DNA of 64,000 nt, from contig DATFYA010000105.1 of assembly GCA_035315345.1 (NCBI GenBank), positions 62,001-126,000 of the forward strand, read 5' to 3'. This document shows, in pieces, positions 25,998-34,415 of this stretch (its first letter is position 1; every line of letters starts with the position of its first letter). The DNA is from Candidatus Methylomirabilota bacterium (GTDB lineage: Bacteria > Methylomirabilota > Methylomirabilia > Rokubacteriales > CSP1-6). Under the pieces are notes generated by a model. It made no database searches, was not told where the DNA came from, and saw nothing but the letters and a program-made list of their open reading frames with translations. A program made the position numbers and the translations under genes.

Positions 25998-27210
25998 GGC
26001 GCAGCGCCTCGGCCGGATCGACCCGCGCGGCCTGGCGCGCCGGGATCAGCCCCGCGACGACGCCACCTGCGATCAGCGCCCCGAGGGCGAGCCCCGCTCC
26101 CGCCAGGTCGACCTCGGGATCGCGGAAGTACTCGGCCCGGAGGCCGGAGCGCCGCAGCAGCTCGACGCAGCCGACACCAAGGACGAGGCCCACGTATCCC
26201 GATACCGTCGTGATCACCAGCGCTTCGTGCAGGATCATCGTGAGAATCGTCCGCGACGTCGCCCCCACCGCCTTCCGCAGGCCGATCTCGCGGGTGCGCT
26301 CCCGCACCGCGATCAGCATGATGTTGCCGACCCCGACCAGCCCCGCGCAGAGCGTGGCCACGCCCACCAGGGTCACGAAGGCCGACACGCCGGTGAAGAG
26401 GGCGCGGAACTTCTTGTACTCCTCCAGGTTGTTCCACACCGAGACCGCGGCGCGGTCGGAGGCATCGAACCGGTGGCGGGTCGAGAGTACCGCGCGGACC
26501 CGGGCCTCCAGAGCCACCGGATCGGTGTGCTCGGCAATCGTGAACGTGATCGACTCGAGCAGCCGGTCGGGGCCGAAGGAGCGCTGATAGGCCGGATAGG
26601 GAATGTAGATGCGGCGCAGCTCGCGCTCGCCGCCGGTATCGGTGAAGGTGCCCACGACCAGATAGCCCGCGCCGCCGATCTCGATGCGCTCGCCGATCGG
26701 ATCGCGATCCCGGAAGAGCAGCTCGACCACCCGGCTGCCGATGACCGCAACCCGTCGGTTCTCCTGCACGTCGCGCCAGTTCACGAGCCGTCCCTGCCGC
26801 AGGATGGTGCGCTCGACGACGTGGTAACCGGGGTGGATCCCGAGGATCTCGAACGACTGGCTCAGCCGGCCGAAGGCCACCGGCCGGTCGGAGCGCTGCC
26901 GCGGACTGAGATCACCGATGGCGGGGAGGGCCAGGCCGACCGCGGCCACGTCGTCGATGGACAGCCGGATGGCCCGGCCGGACACCAGCCCCTGGTACGG
27001 CATCGTGGTGTGCCCGCCGTTCACCCAGATGCTGTTGAAAGCGTCGTCGCGGAAGATCTCGAACACCCCGCGCTCCAGCCCCTTGCCGACGCCCTGGAGC
27101 AGCACCAGCATGAACACCCCCCAGAAGACGCCGAGCGCAGTGAGGCCGGTGCGCAGTCGATGGCGCGAGAGACTGATCCCGACCTGACGCCAGTGATCGC
27201 CGAAACGCAT
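25990..27210 (-). CDS. MacB-type FtsX ABC permease without fused ATPase
   Basis: 406 residues. First helix (about 22-44), a MacB periplasmic core domain (about 50-250, with WRDVQENRRVAVIG and PIGERIEIGG), then three C-terminal helices with the RERTREIGLRKAVGA coupling motif typical of FtsX/MacB. E. coli MacB carries its ATPase at the N-terminus; here that is missing and no ATPase is adjacent. The YbbA-type ATPase at 19106 is the nearest candidate but has its own permease. Probably exports lipids, peptides or drugs with the downstream fusion protein. Confidence 0.9.
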   Translation of the reverse strand: MRFGDHWRQVGISLSRHRLRTGLTALGVFWGVFMLVLLQGVGKGLERGVFEIFRDDAFNSIWVNGGHTTMPYQGLVSGRAIRLSIDDVAAVGLALPAIGDLSPRQRSDRPVAFGRLSQSFEILGIHPGYHVVERTILRQGRLVNWRDVQENRRVAVIGSRVVELLFRDRDPIGERIEIGGAGYLVVGTFTDTGGERELRRIYIPYPAYQRSFGPDRLLESITFTIAEHTDPVALEARVRAVLSTRHRFDASDRAAVSVWNNLEEYKKFRALFTGVSAFVTLVGVATLCAGLVGVGNIMLIAVRERTREIGLRKAVGATSRTILTMILHEALVITTVSGYVGLVLGVGCVELLRRSGLRAEYFRDPEVDLAGAGLALGALIAGGVVAGLIPARQAARVDPAEALRHE

Positions 27211-27302
27211 GGCCGGTGGGAGGCGGGTGGGCTCCTCAGGGCGCCGATTCTTCTACAGCCCGCGGCCCTTGTCAAAGGCGGCCGCGGCCACCCAAGGCGC
27301 GC

Positions 27303-27329
27303 CCCGAAGCCCGGCGCTTCGGGTATACT
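27303..27329 (+). promoter_or_regulatory. Thiolase promoter with abutting dyad operator
   Basis: TATACT (27324-27329) is a good -10 box. Directly before it is a perfect 8-bp dyad CCCGAAGC / GCTTCGGG (27303-27310 and 27316-27323, loop ccggc), covering the space where RNA polymerase would contact the spacer and -35. No -35 box is recognisable. A repressor site is the simplest reading. Confidence 0.45.
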
Positions 27330-27362
27330 CCCCTGCGTACCCCCCACGAGAAAGGAGCCCCC

Positions 27363-28550
27363 ATGAGAGAGGCTGTCGTCGTCGCCAGCTCCCGCACCCC
27401 GCTCGCCAAGTCCCATCGCGGATCCTTCAACATGACCCGTCCGGACGATCTGGCCGCCCACTGCATCAAGGACGTGCTCGGCAAGGCCCCGCAGCTCGAC
27501 CCGGCCGAGATCGAAGACGTGATCCTGGGCTGCGCCCAGCCGAACGGGCCGCAGGGCAGCAACGTCGCGCGCGTGGCGCTGGTGCGGGCGGGCCTGCCCG
27601 TCTCGGTCGCGGGCACGACGGTCAACCGCTTCTGCTCGTCTGGGCTGCAGGCCATCGCGATGGCGGCCCACCAGATCGTCATGGGGCAGGCCGACGCCGC
27701 GATCGGCGGCGGCCTCGAATCGATCACGATGATGAAGCGCGACGGCGACCCGAACCCGTGGGTGAAGGAGAAGAAGCCCGGCATCTACATGGTGATGGGC
27801 GACACCGCGGAGGTGGTGGCCAAGCGCTACAACATCACCCGGCAGATGCAGGACGAGTATTCCCTGGTGAGCCAGCAGCGCACCGCGCGGGCCCAGCAGG
27901 ACGGCTTCTTCAAGGAGGAGCTGGCTCCCCTGCAGGTGGTGCGCGGCATCGTGGACAAGAAGACGGGGGAGATCGTGGGCAAGGAGGACTACTACGTCGA
28001 CAAGGACGAGTGCAACCGTCCCGACACGACGCTGGAGGGCCTCATGTCGCTGCCGCCTCACTTCGACAAGACCAGCGGCAAGGGCACCGTCACCGCGGGC
28101 AACTCCTCGCAGCTCTCCGACGGCGCCTCCGCCACGCTCGTGATGTCGGCGGACCGCGCCAAGGCCCTCGGCATCAAGCCGAAGCTGATCTTCCGCGGCT
28201 TCGCGGTGGCCGGCTGCGAGCCCGACGAGATGGGCATCGGGCCGATCTACGCGGTGCCGAAGCTGCTCAAGCGCAACGGCCTGACGATGGACGACATCGA
28301 CGTATGGGAGCTGAACGAGGCCTTCGCTTCGCAGGTGGTCTACTGCCGCGACAAGCTGGGCATCCCGATGGACAAGCTCAACCTCAACGGCGGCTCGATC
28401 TCGATCGGCCACCCCTTCGGCATGACCGGCTCGCGCATGGTCGGCACCATCGCCAACGAGATGCTGCGCCGCAAGGCGAAGTACGGCGTGGTGACGATGT
28501 GCATCGGCGGCGGTCAGGGCGCCGCGGGCCTGTTCGAATCCTGTCTGTGA
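27363..28550 (+). CDS. Thiolase / acetyl-CoA acetyltransferase
   Basis: 395 residues. Nucleophile C91 in NRFCSSGLQ, H350 in GHPFGMTGSR and C380 in MCIGGGQG complete the thiolase active site; NEAFA is also present. It condenses or cleaves acyl-CoA units in fatty acid or aromatic-acid breakdown, or makes acetoacetyl-CoA. ATG 27363 has an AAAGGAG site 6 nt upstream. Length fits the biosynthetic/degradative thiolase family. Monocistronic between a divergent permease gene and a repeat array. Confidence 0.94.
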   Translation: MREAVVVASSRTPLAKSHRGSFNMTRPDDLAAHCIKDVLGKAPQLDPAEIEDVILGCAQPNGPQGSNVARVALVRAGLPVSVAGTTVNRFCSSGLQAIAMAAHQIVMGQADAAIGGGLESITMMKRDGDPNPWVKEKKPGIYMVMGDTAEVVAKRYNITRQMQDEYSLVSQQRTARAQQDGFFKEELAPLQVVRGIVDKKTGEIVGKEDYYVDKDECNRPDTTLEGLMSLPPHFDKTSGKGTVTAGNSSQLSDGASATLVMSADRAKALGIKPKLIFRGFAVAGCEPDEMGIGPIYAVPKLLKRNGLTMDDIDVWELNEAFASQVVYCRDKLGIPMDKLNLNGGSISIGHPFGMTGSRMVGTIANEMLRRKAKYGVVTMCIGGGQGAAGLFESCL

Positions 28551-28570
28551 CCGCTCCGCGTTGAATTCGC

Positions 28571-28740
28571 CCCTCACCCTGCCCTCTCCCCTCACGGGGA
28601 GAGGGTGTGAGGGCGCGCCGTCCCCTCTCCCCTCACGGGGAGAGGGTGTGAGGGCGCGCCGTCCCCTCTCCCCTCAGCGCGGCGGGTGGGGGCGCGCGCC
28701 GTCCCCTCTCCCCTCAGGGGAGAGGGCAGGGTGAGGGGTG
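28571..28740. repeat. Tandem array of four CCCTCTCCCC palindromes
   Basis: Units based on CCCTCTCCCCTCA(c)GGGGAGAGGG with GTGAGGGCGCGCC linkers begin near 28571, 28614, 28661 (right half degenerate) and 28701. The outermost flanks, CCCTCACCCTGCCCTC and GAGGGCAGGGTGAGGG, are inverted copies, so the whole block is also a palindrome. There are no unique spacers, so it is not a CRISPR array. The last unit supplies the G-rich stretch just before the patB start. Confidence 0.85.
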
Positions 28741-28744
28741 GTCG

Positions 28745-29902
28745 ATGATCTACGACTTCGACCGCGTCGTCGACCGCCGACGCACCAACAGCAACAAGTG
28801 GCGCAAGTATCCCGCCGACGTGCTGCCGCTCTGGGTCGCCGACATGGACTTCCCCTCGCCCGAGCCGGTGGTGCGCGCGATGCGCGAGCGGGTCGAGCAC
28901 GGCGTGTACGGCTATGGCTTCGAGGACGCCGAGTTCGCCGAGGTCTTCACGGAGCGGGTGCGGCAGCGTTACGGCTGGAAGGTCTCGCCGGAGGCGGTGG
29001 TGCTGATCCCGGGTGTGATCCCCGGCTTCAACGTGGCGTGCCGCGCCCTCACCAGCCCGGGCGACGGGCTGTTGATGCAGGTGCCGGTCTATCCGCCGAT
29101 CCTCCGCTCACCCGGCAATCACGACCTCACGCGCGACGAGGCCCCGCTGGGCCGGCAGCGCGACGGGCGCTACGTGGCCGATCTCGACGCATTCCGCGCC
29201 GCGATCCACGACCGCACTCGCGCGTTCCTGCTCTGCAACCCCCACAACCCGGTGGGGCGCGTCTTCACCCGCGACGAGCTGGCCGGCATGGCCGCGATCT
29301 GCCTCGAGCGCTCGCTGCCCATCATCGCCGACGAGATCCACTGCGACCTGCTCTACGCGGGCCAGCAGCACATCCCGATGGCGTCGCTCGGCCCCGAGGT
29401 CGAGCAGCGGACCATCACCCTGATGGCGCCCAGCAAGACCTTCAACCTCGCCGGGCTCAAGGTCTCGATCGCAGTGATCCCGAACGCCGCGCTCCGCGAG
29501 CGGTTCCTGGCCGCACGCGGCGACTTCGTGCAGGCCCAGGTGAACATCATGGGCTACGCCGCCGCCCTGGCCGCGTACCGCGACGGGCACGAGTGGCTGC
29601 AGCAGCTGATGCGGTACCTCGAGGCCAATCGCGACTTCCTCGCCGACTACGTCCGCACGCACCTGCCCGGCGTGACGCTGGTCGCCCCCGAGGGGACCTA
29701 TCTCGCGTGGCTCGACTGCCGCAACGCCGGACCCGCCGCCGCGGACCCGTTCACCTTCTTCCTCGAGCGCGCGAAGGTGGCGTTCAACGACGGCGCACTG
29801 TTCGGCCGGGGCGGACAGGGATTCGTGCGGCTCAACTTCGGGACGCCGCGCTCGCTGCTGACCGAAGGCCTCGAGCGGATGCGGCGGGCCCTCGGCGGCT
29901 GA
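28745..29902 (+). CDS. PatB/MalY-type PLP C-S lyase
   Basis: 385 residues, class I/II aminotransferase fold. The N-terminal VLPLWVADMDFPSPEPV is the PatB/MalY signature, CNPHNPVGRVF and DEIHCDL contact PLP, and K231 in APSKTFNLAGLK forms the Schiff base. Such enzymes split cystathionine or other S-substituted cysteines to a thiol, pyruvate and ammonia. GAGGGGTGG of the upstream repeat lies 5-6 nt before ATG 28745 and may act as the ribosome site. A terminator hairpin follows. Confidence 0.92.
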   Translation: MIYDFDRVVDRRRTNSNKWRKYPADVLPLWVADMDFPSPEPVVRAMRERVEHGVYGYGFEDAEFAEVFTERVRQRYGWKVSPEAVVLIPGVIPGFNVACRALTSPGDGLLMQVPVYPPILRSPGNHDLTRDEAPLGRQRDGRYVADLDAFRAAIHDRTRAFLLCNPHNPVGRVFTRDELAGMAAICLERSLPIIADEIHCDLLYAGQQHIPMASLGPEVEQRTITLMAPSKTFNLAGLKVSIAVIPNAALRERFLAARGDFVQAQVNIMGYAAALAAYRDGHEWLQQLMRYLEANRDFLADYVRTHLPGVTLVAPEGTYLAWLDCRNAGPAAADPFTFFLERAKVAFNDGALFGRGGQGFVRLNFGTPRSLLTEGLERMRRALGG

Positions 29903-29918
29903 GCCGCCTGGTTGGACG

Positions 29919-29940
29919 CGGCTCCGCCCGGAGCCGTTTA
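29919..29940 (+). terminator. Terminator after the PatB-type gene
   Basis: CGGCTCC (29919-29925), loop gccc, GGAGCCG (29930-29936), then ttta. It lies 16 nt past the stop. Confidence 0.65.
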
Positions 29941-30038
29941 CGTGTCGATCCCGGTCGTTTCTTCCCGAATTCCCCGCCTCCACCCCTCGTCTGATCTGGC
30001 GTGAATCGGCGGACCCCGCATGGACAGGAGACGAATGA

Positions 30039-30323
30039 ATGCGTGCCACATGGATGGCGGCGGTGGTGACGACGTTGGCGTGCGCCGGCTGCGCGACGGC
30101 CCCCGCGGGGCCGAGCGTGCTGGTGCTGCCCGGCGCCGGCAAACCCTTCGAGCAGTTCCAGGCCGACGTGCACGTCTGCCGCGAGTGGGCCGCCAATCAG
30201 GTGAGAGGCGCGTTCGTCGAGGTTCCCGCCTTCGAAGTGCAGCGCCGCTACGACAATGCCTATGTGCAGTGCATGTACGCGAAAGGTCATCAGGTGCCGT
30301 CTCTGCCGGCACCTTCTCGATAA
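30039..30323 (+). CDS. Small lipoprotein related to glycine-zipper family N/C ends
   Basis: 94 residues. Signal peptide with lipobox CAGC (C18), then SVLVLPGAGKPFEQFQADVHVCREWA and a C-terminal YDNAYVQCMYAKGHQVP. These two segments are the ends of glycine-zipper outer-membrane lipoproteins of the 'YMGG' kind as I remember them, but the Gly-rich membrane-spanning middle is absent. A CAGGAGA ribosome site precedes ATG 30039. It starts 27 bp before the DUF6600 gene and is probably cotranscribed. Confidence 0.7.
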   Translation: MRATWMAAVVTTLACAGCATAPAGPSVLVLPGAGKPFEQFQADVHVCREWAANQVRGAFVEVPAFEVQRRYDNAYVQCMYAKGHQVPSLPAPSR

Positions 30324-30350
30324 CGGGCAGCCGACCGGAGGGCCCGAGCC

Positions 30351-32570
30351 ATGATTGCCACCACCTGCAAGCGAGCGATCGCGATCGTCCTGACGCTGAC
30401 CGTGCTGATCGGAACCGCGCCCGGCGCCCGCGCCGCCGAGCCTCCCGCGCCTCCCGCGGCCGCGCCGTCGGCCGGTGAGGCGGGCGCGCAATCCGACGCG
30501 ACCGCAGCGACTCCCCCGCGGCTGAGCTACACCGACGGCGACGTGTCGTTCTGGCGCCCCGGCGGCGACGACTGGGTCCCCGCCCAGGTCAACACGCCGC
30601 TGGCCGCGGGCGATCAGCTCTACACCGGCAACCGCGGCCACCTCGAGATCCAGCTCGACGCGCGGGGATTCGTGCGCGGCTGGGGCGACAGCCAGATCGG
30701 TATCGAGAACCACGAGCCCGATTTCCTGCAGCTCAAGATCGCGGCCGGCCACGTCTCGCTCGACCTGCGCGCGCTCGATCCGGGCCGGGCCATCGAGCTG
30801 GACACGCCGGCCGCCGCCTTCACGATCGACCGGCCCGGCTACTTCCGCGTCGACGTGACGCCCGATCGCACCTCGTTCATCACCCGGCGCGGGGGGACCG
30901 CGACGATGACCACCGTCGCGTCGGGAGGCGGCCAGTCCGTCGCCGTCGCCACGAGCGAGCAGGTGGTCCTGGGCGCCGACGGCGCCGCGGGGCAGCGCTT
31001 CGTCGCCCCCGAGCCCGACGTGTGGGACCGCTGGAACTACGCGCGGACCGACGCCCTCGTCGACACCGTGAGCGCGCGCTACGCGCCCGAGGGCATCTCG
31101 GGCATCGACGATCTGGATCAGCACGGCACGTGGCGGGTGGTCTCCGAGTACGGGTCGGTGTGGGTGCCGGACGGTGTGGCGGCCGACTGGGCGCCCTACA
31201 CCACCGGACGCTGGATCTGGGATCCGCGCTTCGGCTGGAGCTGGGTCGACGTCGCGCCGTGGGGCTGGGCCCCGTATCACTACGGCCGCTGGGTCCACCT
31301 GGGCGCCGTCTGGGCGTGGGCGCCCGGCCCGGTGGTCGTCCGCCCGGTGTACGCCCCGGCGCTGGTCGCCTTCTTCGGCGCGCCCGGCGTGCACGTCGCG
31401 GTGGGCGCCCCGTTCGTCAGCTGGGTCGCGCTCGGCTGGGGCGAGCCGTGCGTGCCGTGGTGGGGTCGGCCCGGCTTCGTCGGCCGGCCGTGGTGGGGCG
31501 GCTGGGGCGGCCCGCGCGTGGTCAACAACGTCGTGATCAATCGCACCACGGTCGTCAACGTGACCAACGTGAACGTGTACCGCAACGTGAGCGTGCGGAA
31601 CGCGGTGGTCGCGGTGCGTCCGGATCGCTTCGGGCGCGGGCCGGTGGCCGAGGCCCGCATCCGTCAGGTGGACACGCATCGCCTCCAGCCGGTGCGGGGT
31701 CCCGTCGACGTGCGGCCCGATCGCGCGAGCTTCGCGGCGGCCGGCGGCCGCGGCGTGCGCCCACCCGAGGCGGTGCTCGCGCGGCCGGTGGTGGCCACGC
31801 GCGCGCCGGCGACCCGCGCGCTGCCGCACGAGGCGGCCCCGCGGATCGTCCCCGCGCCGCGGCCGGGCGAGCCGCGGGAAGCGGTCGCGCGCCCCCCGCT
31901 CGGCCAGAGCGGGCCGGAGCGGCCGCGGCCGCCACGCGCTCCGCGCTTCGACACCGAGCGGCGACCGGAGGCGACCGTGCCGCCGGCGGCGCGTGCCACC
32001 GAGCAGACGGTGGCGCCGCACCGCGATCCCGAGCGGGCCGGCCGGCCCGCAGTGCCGCAGCGGGCGCCCGAGACGCCGACGGCCCCGACGCCACCGCGTC
32101 CGCGTGAGACGCCGCCGCGTCCCCGCGAGACGACGCAGCCGTCGGCGCCGCAGCGTCAGCCCCAGCCGCCGCAGGTCTCGGCACCGCAGCGACCGCGCGA
32201 GACACCACCGGCGGCGGCTCCGTCCCGAACGACCGACTCGCCGCGCGCCGCGACACCGGCGCAGCCCCCCGTGGCGCAGCATCCGCCGGCGGCGCCCCCA
32301 GCTCGTCCTGCGGAGCGACCGGCGCAGTCCGCGGCGCCGGCGCGAGCCGCCGAGCGGCCGGCCGCGCCGGCGCCGCGGACCCAGGCACCGCGCCAGCCGC
32401 CGCGCAACCTGCCCGGCCAGCCCGCAAACCGGCTCTATCCGGGCGGCCGCGTGGAGCGGCCCGCGCCGCGGCCACCCGAGACGCGCCCGCTGGCGCATCC
32501 GCGCCCGAGCGGAGAGCGCGCGGGCGGCTCGTCCCATCCGGCGTCGCGGACCGAGCGCGATCGCCGCTGA
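30351..32570 (+). CDS. DUF6600/FecR-like secreted protein with long Pro/Arg-rich tail
   Basis: 739 residues. Signal peptide (1-28). A FecR-like beta domain (about 55-210: VSFWRPGGDDWVPAQVNTPLAAGDQL, then DTPAAAFTIDRPG) leads to a Trp-rich DUF6600 region (about 225-400, with YGSVWVPDGV, WDPRFGWSWVDVAPWGWAPYHYGRW). Residues from about 470 on are a disordered, Pro-, Ala- and Arg-rich tail rich in RP/PR repeats. It is exported; the basic tail could bind anionic envelope polymers. A GGAGGG site precedes ATG 30351. The function of DUF6600 proteins is unknown. Confidence 0.85.
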   Translation: MIATTCKRAIAIVLTLTVLIGTAPGARAAEPPAPPAAAPSAGEAGAQSDATAATPPRLSYTDGDVSFWRPGGDDWVPAQVNTPLAAGDQLYTGNRGHLEIQLDARGFVRGWGDSQIGIENHEPDFLQLKIAAGHVSLDLRALDPGRAIELDTPAAAFTIDRPGYFRVDVTPDRTSFITRRGGTATMTTVASGGGQSVAVATSEQVVLGADGAAGQRFVAPEPDVWDRWNYARTDALVDTVSARYAPEGISGIDDLDQHGTWRVVSEYGSVWVPDGVAADWAPYTTGRWIWDPRFGWSWVDVAPWGWAPYHYGRWVHLGAVWAWAPGPVVVRPVYAPALVAFFGAPGVHVAVGAPFVSWVALGWGEPCVPWWGRPGFVGRPWWGGWGGPRVVNNVVINRTTVVNVTNVNVYRNVSVRNAVVAVRPDRFGRGPVAEARIRQVDTHRLQPVRGPVDVRPDRASFAAAGGRGVRPPEAVLARPVVATRAPATRALPHEAAPRIVPAPRPGEPREAVARPPLGQSGPERPRPPRAPRFDTERRPEATVPPAARATEQTVAPHRDPERAGRPAVPQRAPETPTAPTPPRPRETPPRPRETTQPSAPQRQPQPPQVSAPQRPRETPPAAAPSRTTDSPRAATPAQPPVAQHPPAAPPARPAERPAQSAAPARAAERPAAPAPRTQAPRQPPRNLPGQPANRLYPGGRVERPAPRPPETRPLAHPRPSGERAGGSSHPASRTERDRR

Positions 32571-32572
32571 CG

Positions 32573-33100
32573 TCAGTCGGGGAGCGGGTAGACGGGCCGG
32601 CCCTCCACCGTCCGCATGAAAAGGGTGGGGCGATGGGGCGCCGCGGGCCCCGCGCTCTGGATGTGGAGCACGGGCCGGCCGCGCACGGTGAGGGCGTCGG
32701 CGATCAGGCCGCGATGGCAGCGCCACGGGACGGCCTCCGCACACATGATCGCGGTGCGCCGCGCATCGGCCAGCGCCTCCAGCGCATCGAGGGCGCGCGC
32801 GAACTCGGCGGTCTGCATGTAGTCGGCGTAGCCCCGGAACGAGGCGTTCCGCCAGCCGAGGTTCACCGAGTCCTTGCGGGGATGGCGGAGCCCACCGAGG
32901 GCCGGGTGGTGCGCGTAATCGATGCCGGCCGCGGCCAGCGACTGGGCCAGCGCGTCGCGGTTGAACTGCGGGTTGTGGCGGGAGCGTGGGATCGTGCGCA
33001 CGTCCACGAGCATCTCGATCCGGTGGGCGCGGAGCAGCTCCACCAGCGCGTCGGCGGTCCGCGTCGAGTGGCCGATCGTGTACAGCGCCCGGCTCGACAT
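32573..33100 (-). CDS. DUF488 family protein
   Basis: 175 residues. DUF488 landmarks: YTIGHSTRT, VDVRTIPRSRHNPQF, and the Cys-bearing CAEAVPWRCHR near the end. Function of this family is not established. An in-frame GTG-type extension to 33163 exists, but the conserved domain starts at ATG 33100. It lies downstream of the sigma factor on the same strand and ends 2 bp from the convergent DUF6600 stop. Confidence 0.88.
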   Translation of the reverse strand: MSSRALYTIGHSTRTADALVELLRAHRIEMLVDVRTIPRSRHNPQFNRDALAQSLAAAGIDYAHHPALGGLRHPRKDSVNLGWRNASFRGYADYMQTAEFARALDALEALADARRTAIMCAEAVPWRCHRGLIADALTVRGRPVLHIQSAGPAAPHRPTLFMRTVEGRPVYPLPD

Positions 33101-33143
33101 GATCGACTCCGAGTCTGCCACAGCCGCGGGGCGCGCTCGCGGC

Positions 33144-34343
33144 TCAGGGCGACGACGGCTCATCCAGGAGGCGGCCCAGACGTCGGAGCGCGCGGGCCTC
33201 GAGCTGGCGGACGCGCTCGCGGGTCACGCCCATCCGGTCGCCCACCTCTTCGAGCGTCTGCTCCTCGCCTCCGTCGAGCCCGAAGCGTCGGGAGAGGATC
33301 TCCCGCTCGCGGAGGGGCACGGCCGTCAGCGCCTCCTGGACCCGGCGGATCACATCGTCCCGGAACGCTTCGTCGTCGGGCGACGGGATCAGCAGATCCG
33401 GCACGAGCTGGCCGAGCGAGGAATCCTCGCCGATGGGCGCGTCGAGCGACAGCGGCTGCGCGGCCGCCCGCTCGATCAGCTGCACCGTCTCCTCGCGCAG
33501 GCTGGCGCGGCCGGCCAGCTCCCGGGCGGTCGGCTCGCGCTGCTGCTCGGCCCGGAAGTCTCGCCGGGCGCGCGCCAGCTTGCCCAGCAGCTCGACCATG
33601 TGGACGGGCAGCCGGACGGTGCGGGACTGATCGGCCAGCGCGCGGCCGATCGCCTGTCGGATCCACCAGGTCGCGTAGGTCGAGAACTTGAACCCGCGGC
33701 GGTGGTCGAAGCGCTCGACCGCCTTCATGAGCCCGAGGTTGCCCTCCTGGATCAGGTCGAGCAGGGTGAGCGCGCCGCCCACGTAGCGCTTGGCGATGGA
33801 GACGACCAGGCGGAGATTGGCTTCCATGAGCGCCCGGCGCGCCTCGCGGAGGGCCCGGTCGCTCGCCTCGAGCTCGGCGAGCGCCCGCCGCCAGCGGGCG
33901 GCGCGCGTGTCGGGACCGCGCCGGCTCACCGTCGCCACCAGCTCGTCCATCACGCTCACCTTGAGCGGGAGCGATTCGACCAGCCGGCCCGCCGCGCGGT
34001 AGGCCTGCCGGCAGCGGGTCACGCGGGGCCGGAGACGCCGCAGCCGCGCGACGGCCCGCCGGATCCGGCGACGCTCGCGCTCGGTGAGGGTCTCGCCGCC
34101 CGACACGACCACGATGGATTCGAGCGCGCGGCCGGACGCGATCAGGCCCTCGGCCAGGCCGAGCAGCGCGTCGAGGCCGTCGGGCAGGCCGGCCAGCGCC
34201 CGGCGTCGCAGCAGCCGGCACGCCTCGATTCGACGCCCCAGCTCGATCTCCTGCGCGGCGGTCAGCCGATCGATCGCGGCGATCTCGCGCAGGTACAGCG
34301 TGACGGGCTCGCGATGGCTGGAGAAGGACGTGGCCGGGCGCGT
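33144..34343 (-). CDS. Sigma-70 family RNA polymerase sigma factor, apparent non-ATG start
   Basis: Regions 2 ([22 protein letters not shown]), 3 and 4 ([16 protein letters not shown]... [17 protein letters not shown]) are complete. The first ATG/GTG/TTG is GTG 34112, but the frame continues upstream and encodes a perfect region 1.2 ([13 protein letters not shown]... [14 protein letters not shown]). A GGAGG ribosome site (34354-34350) sits exactly 6 nt before an in-frame ACG (34343), so I place the start there (399 residues). An ATG-to-ACG change, sequencing error or true ACG initiation would all explain it. The lineage is RpoD/RpoS-like, not ECF. It follows htrA in the stress locus and probably directs stress or alternative promoters. 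Confidence 0.8.
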   Translation of the reverse strand, partial: TRPATSFSSHREPVTLYLREIAAIDRLTAAQEIELGRRIEACRLLRRRALAGLPDGLDALLGLAEGLIASGRALESIVVVSGGETLTERERRRIRRAVARLRRLRPRVTRCRQAYRAAGRLVESLPLKVSVMDELVATVSRRGPDTRAARWRRALAELEASDRALREARRALMEANLRLVVSIAKRYVGGALTLLDLIQEGNLGLMKAVERFDHRRGFKFSTYATWWIRQAIGRALADQSRTVRLPVHMVELLGKLARARRDFRAEQQREPTARELAGRASLREETVQLIERAAAQPLSLDAPIGEDSSLGQLVPDLLIPSPDDEAFRDDVIRRVQEALTAVPLREREILSRRFGLDGGEEQTLEEVGDRMGVTRERVRQLEARALRRLGRLLDEPSSP

Positions 34344-34354
34344 GGCGATCCTCC

Positions 34355-34394
34355 GGGTCGGCCCGGCCGCCGAAGCGCGCGGCCGGGCCGACCC
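34355..34394 (-). terminator. 16-bp perfect hairpin between htrA and the sigma factor
   Basis: GGGTCGGCCCGGCCGC (34355-34370) and its exact inverse (34379-34394) with an 8-nt loop. It lies 22 nt after the htrA stop and touches the GGAGG site of the sigma gene. It can terminate or attenuate read-through from htrA and could also shape access to the ribosome site. No U-tract. Confidence 0.6.
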
Positions 34395-34415
34395 TCGAGT
34401 GCAGCGTGAGAGACG

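Noticed and set aside
28571-28740. Possible CRISPR array
   Set aside because: Repeats are palindromes joined by near-identical linkers, not unique spacers, and no cas genes are present.
34407-34412. Extra CTCTCA half-site before the sigma factor
   Set aside because: Only one exact hexamer; neighbours at 11 bp do not match and no -10 follows at the expected distance.
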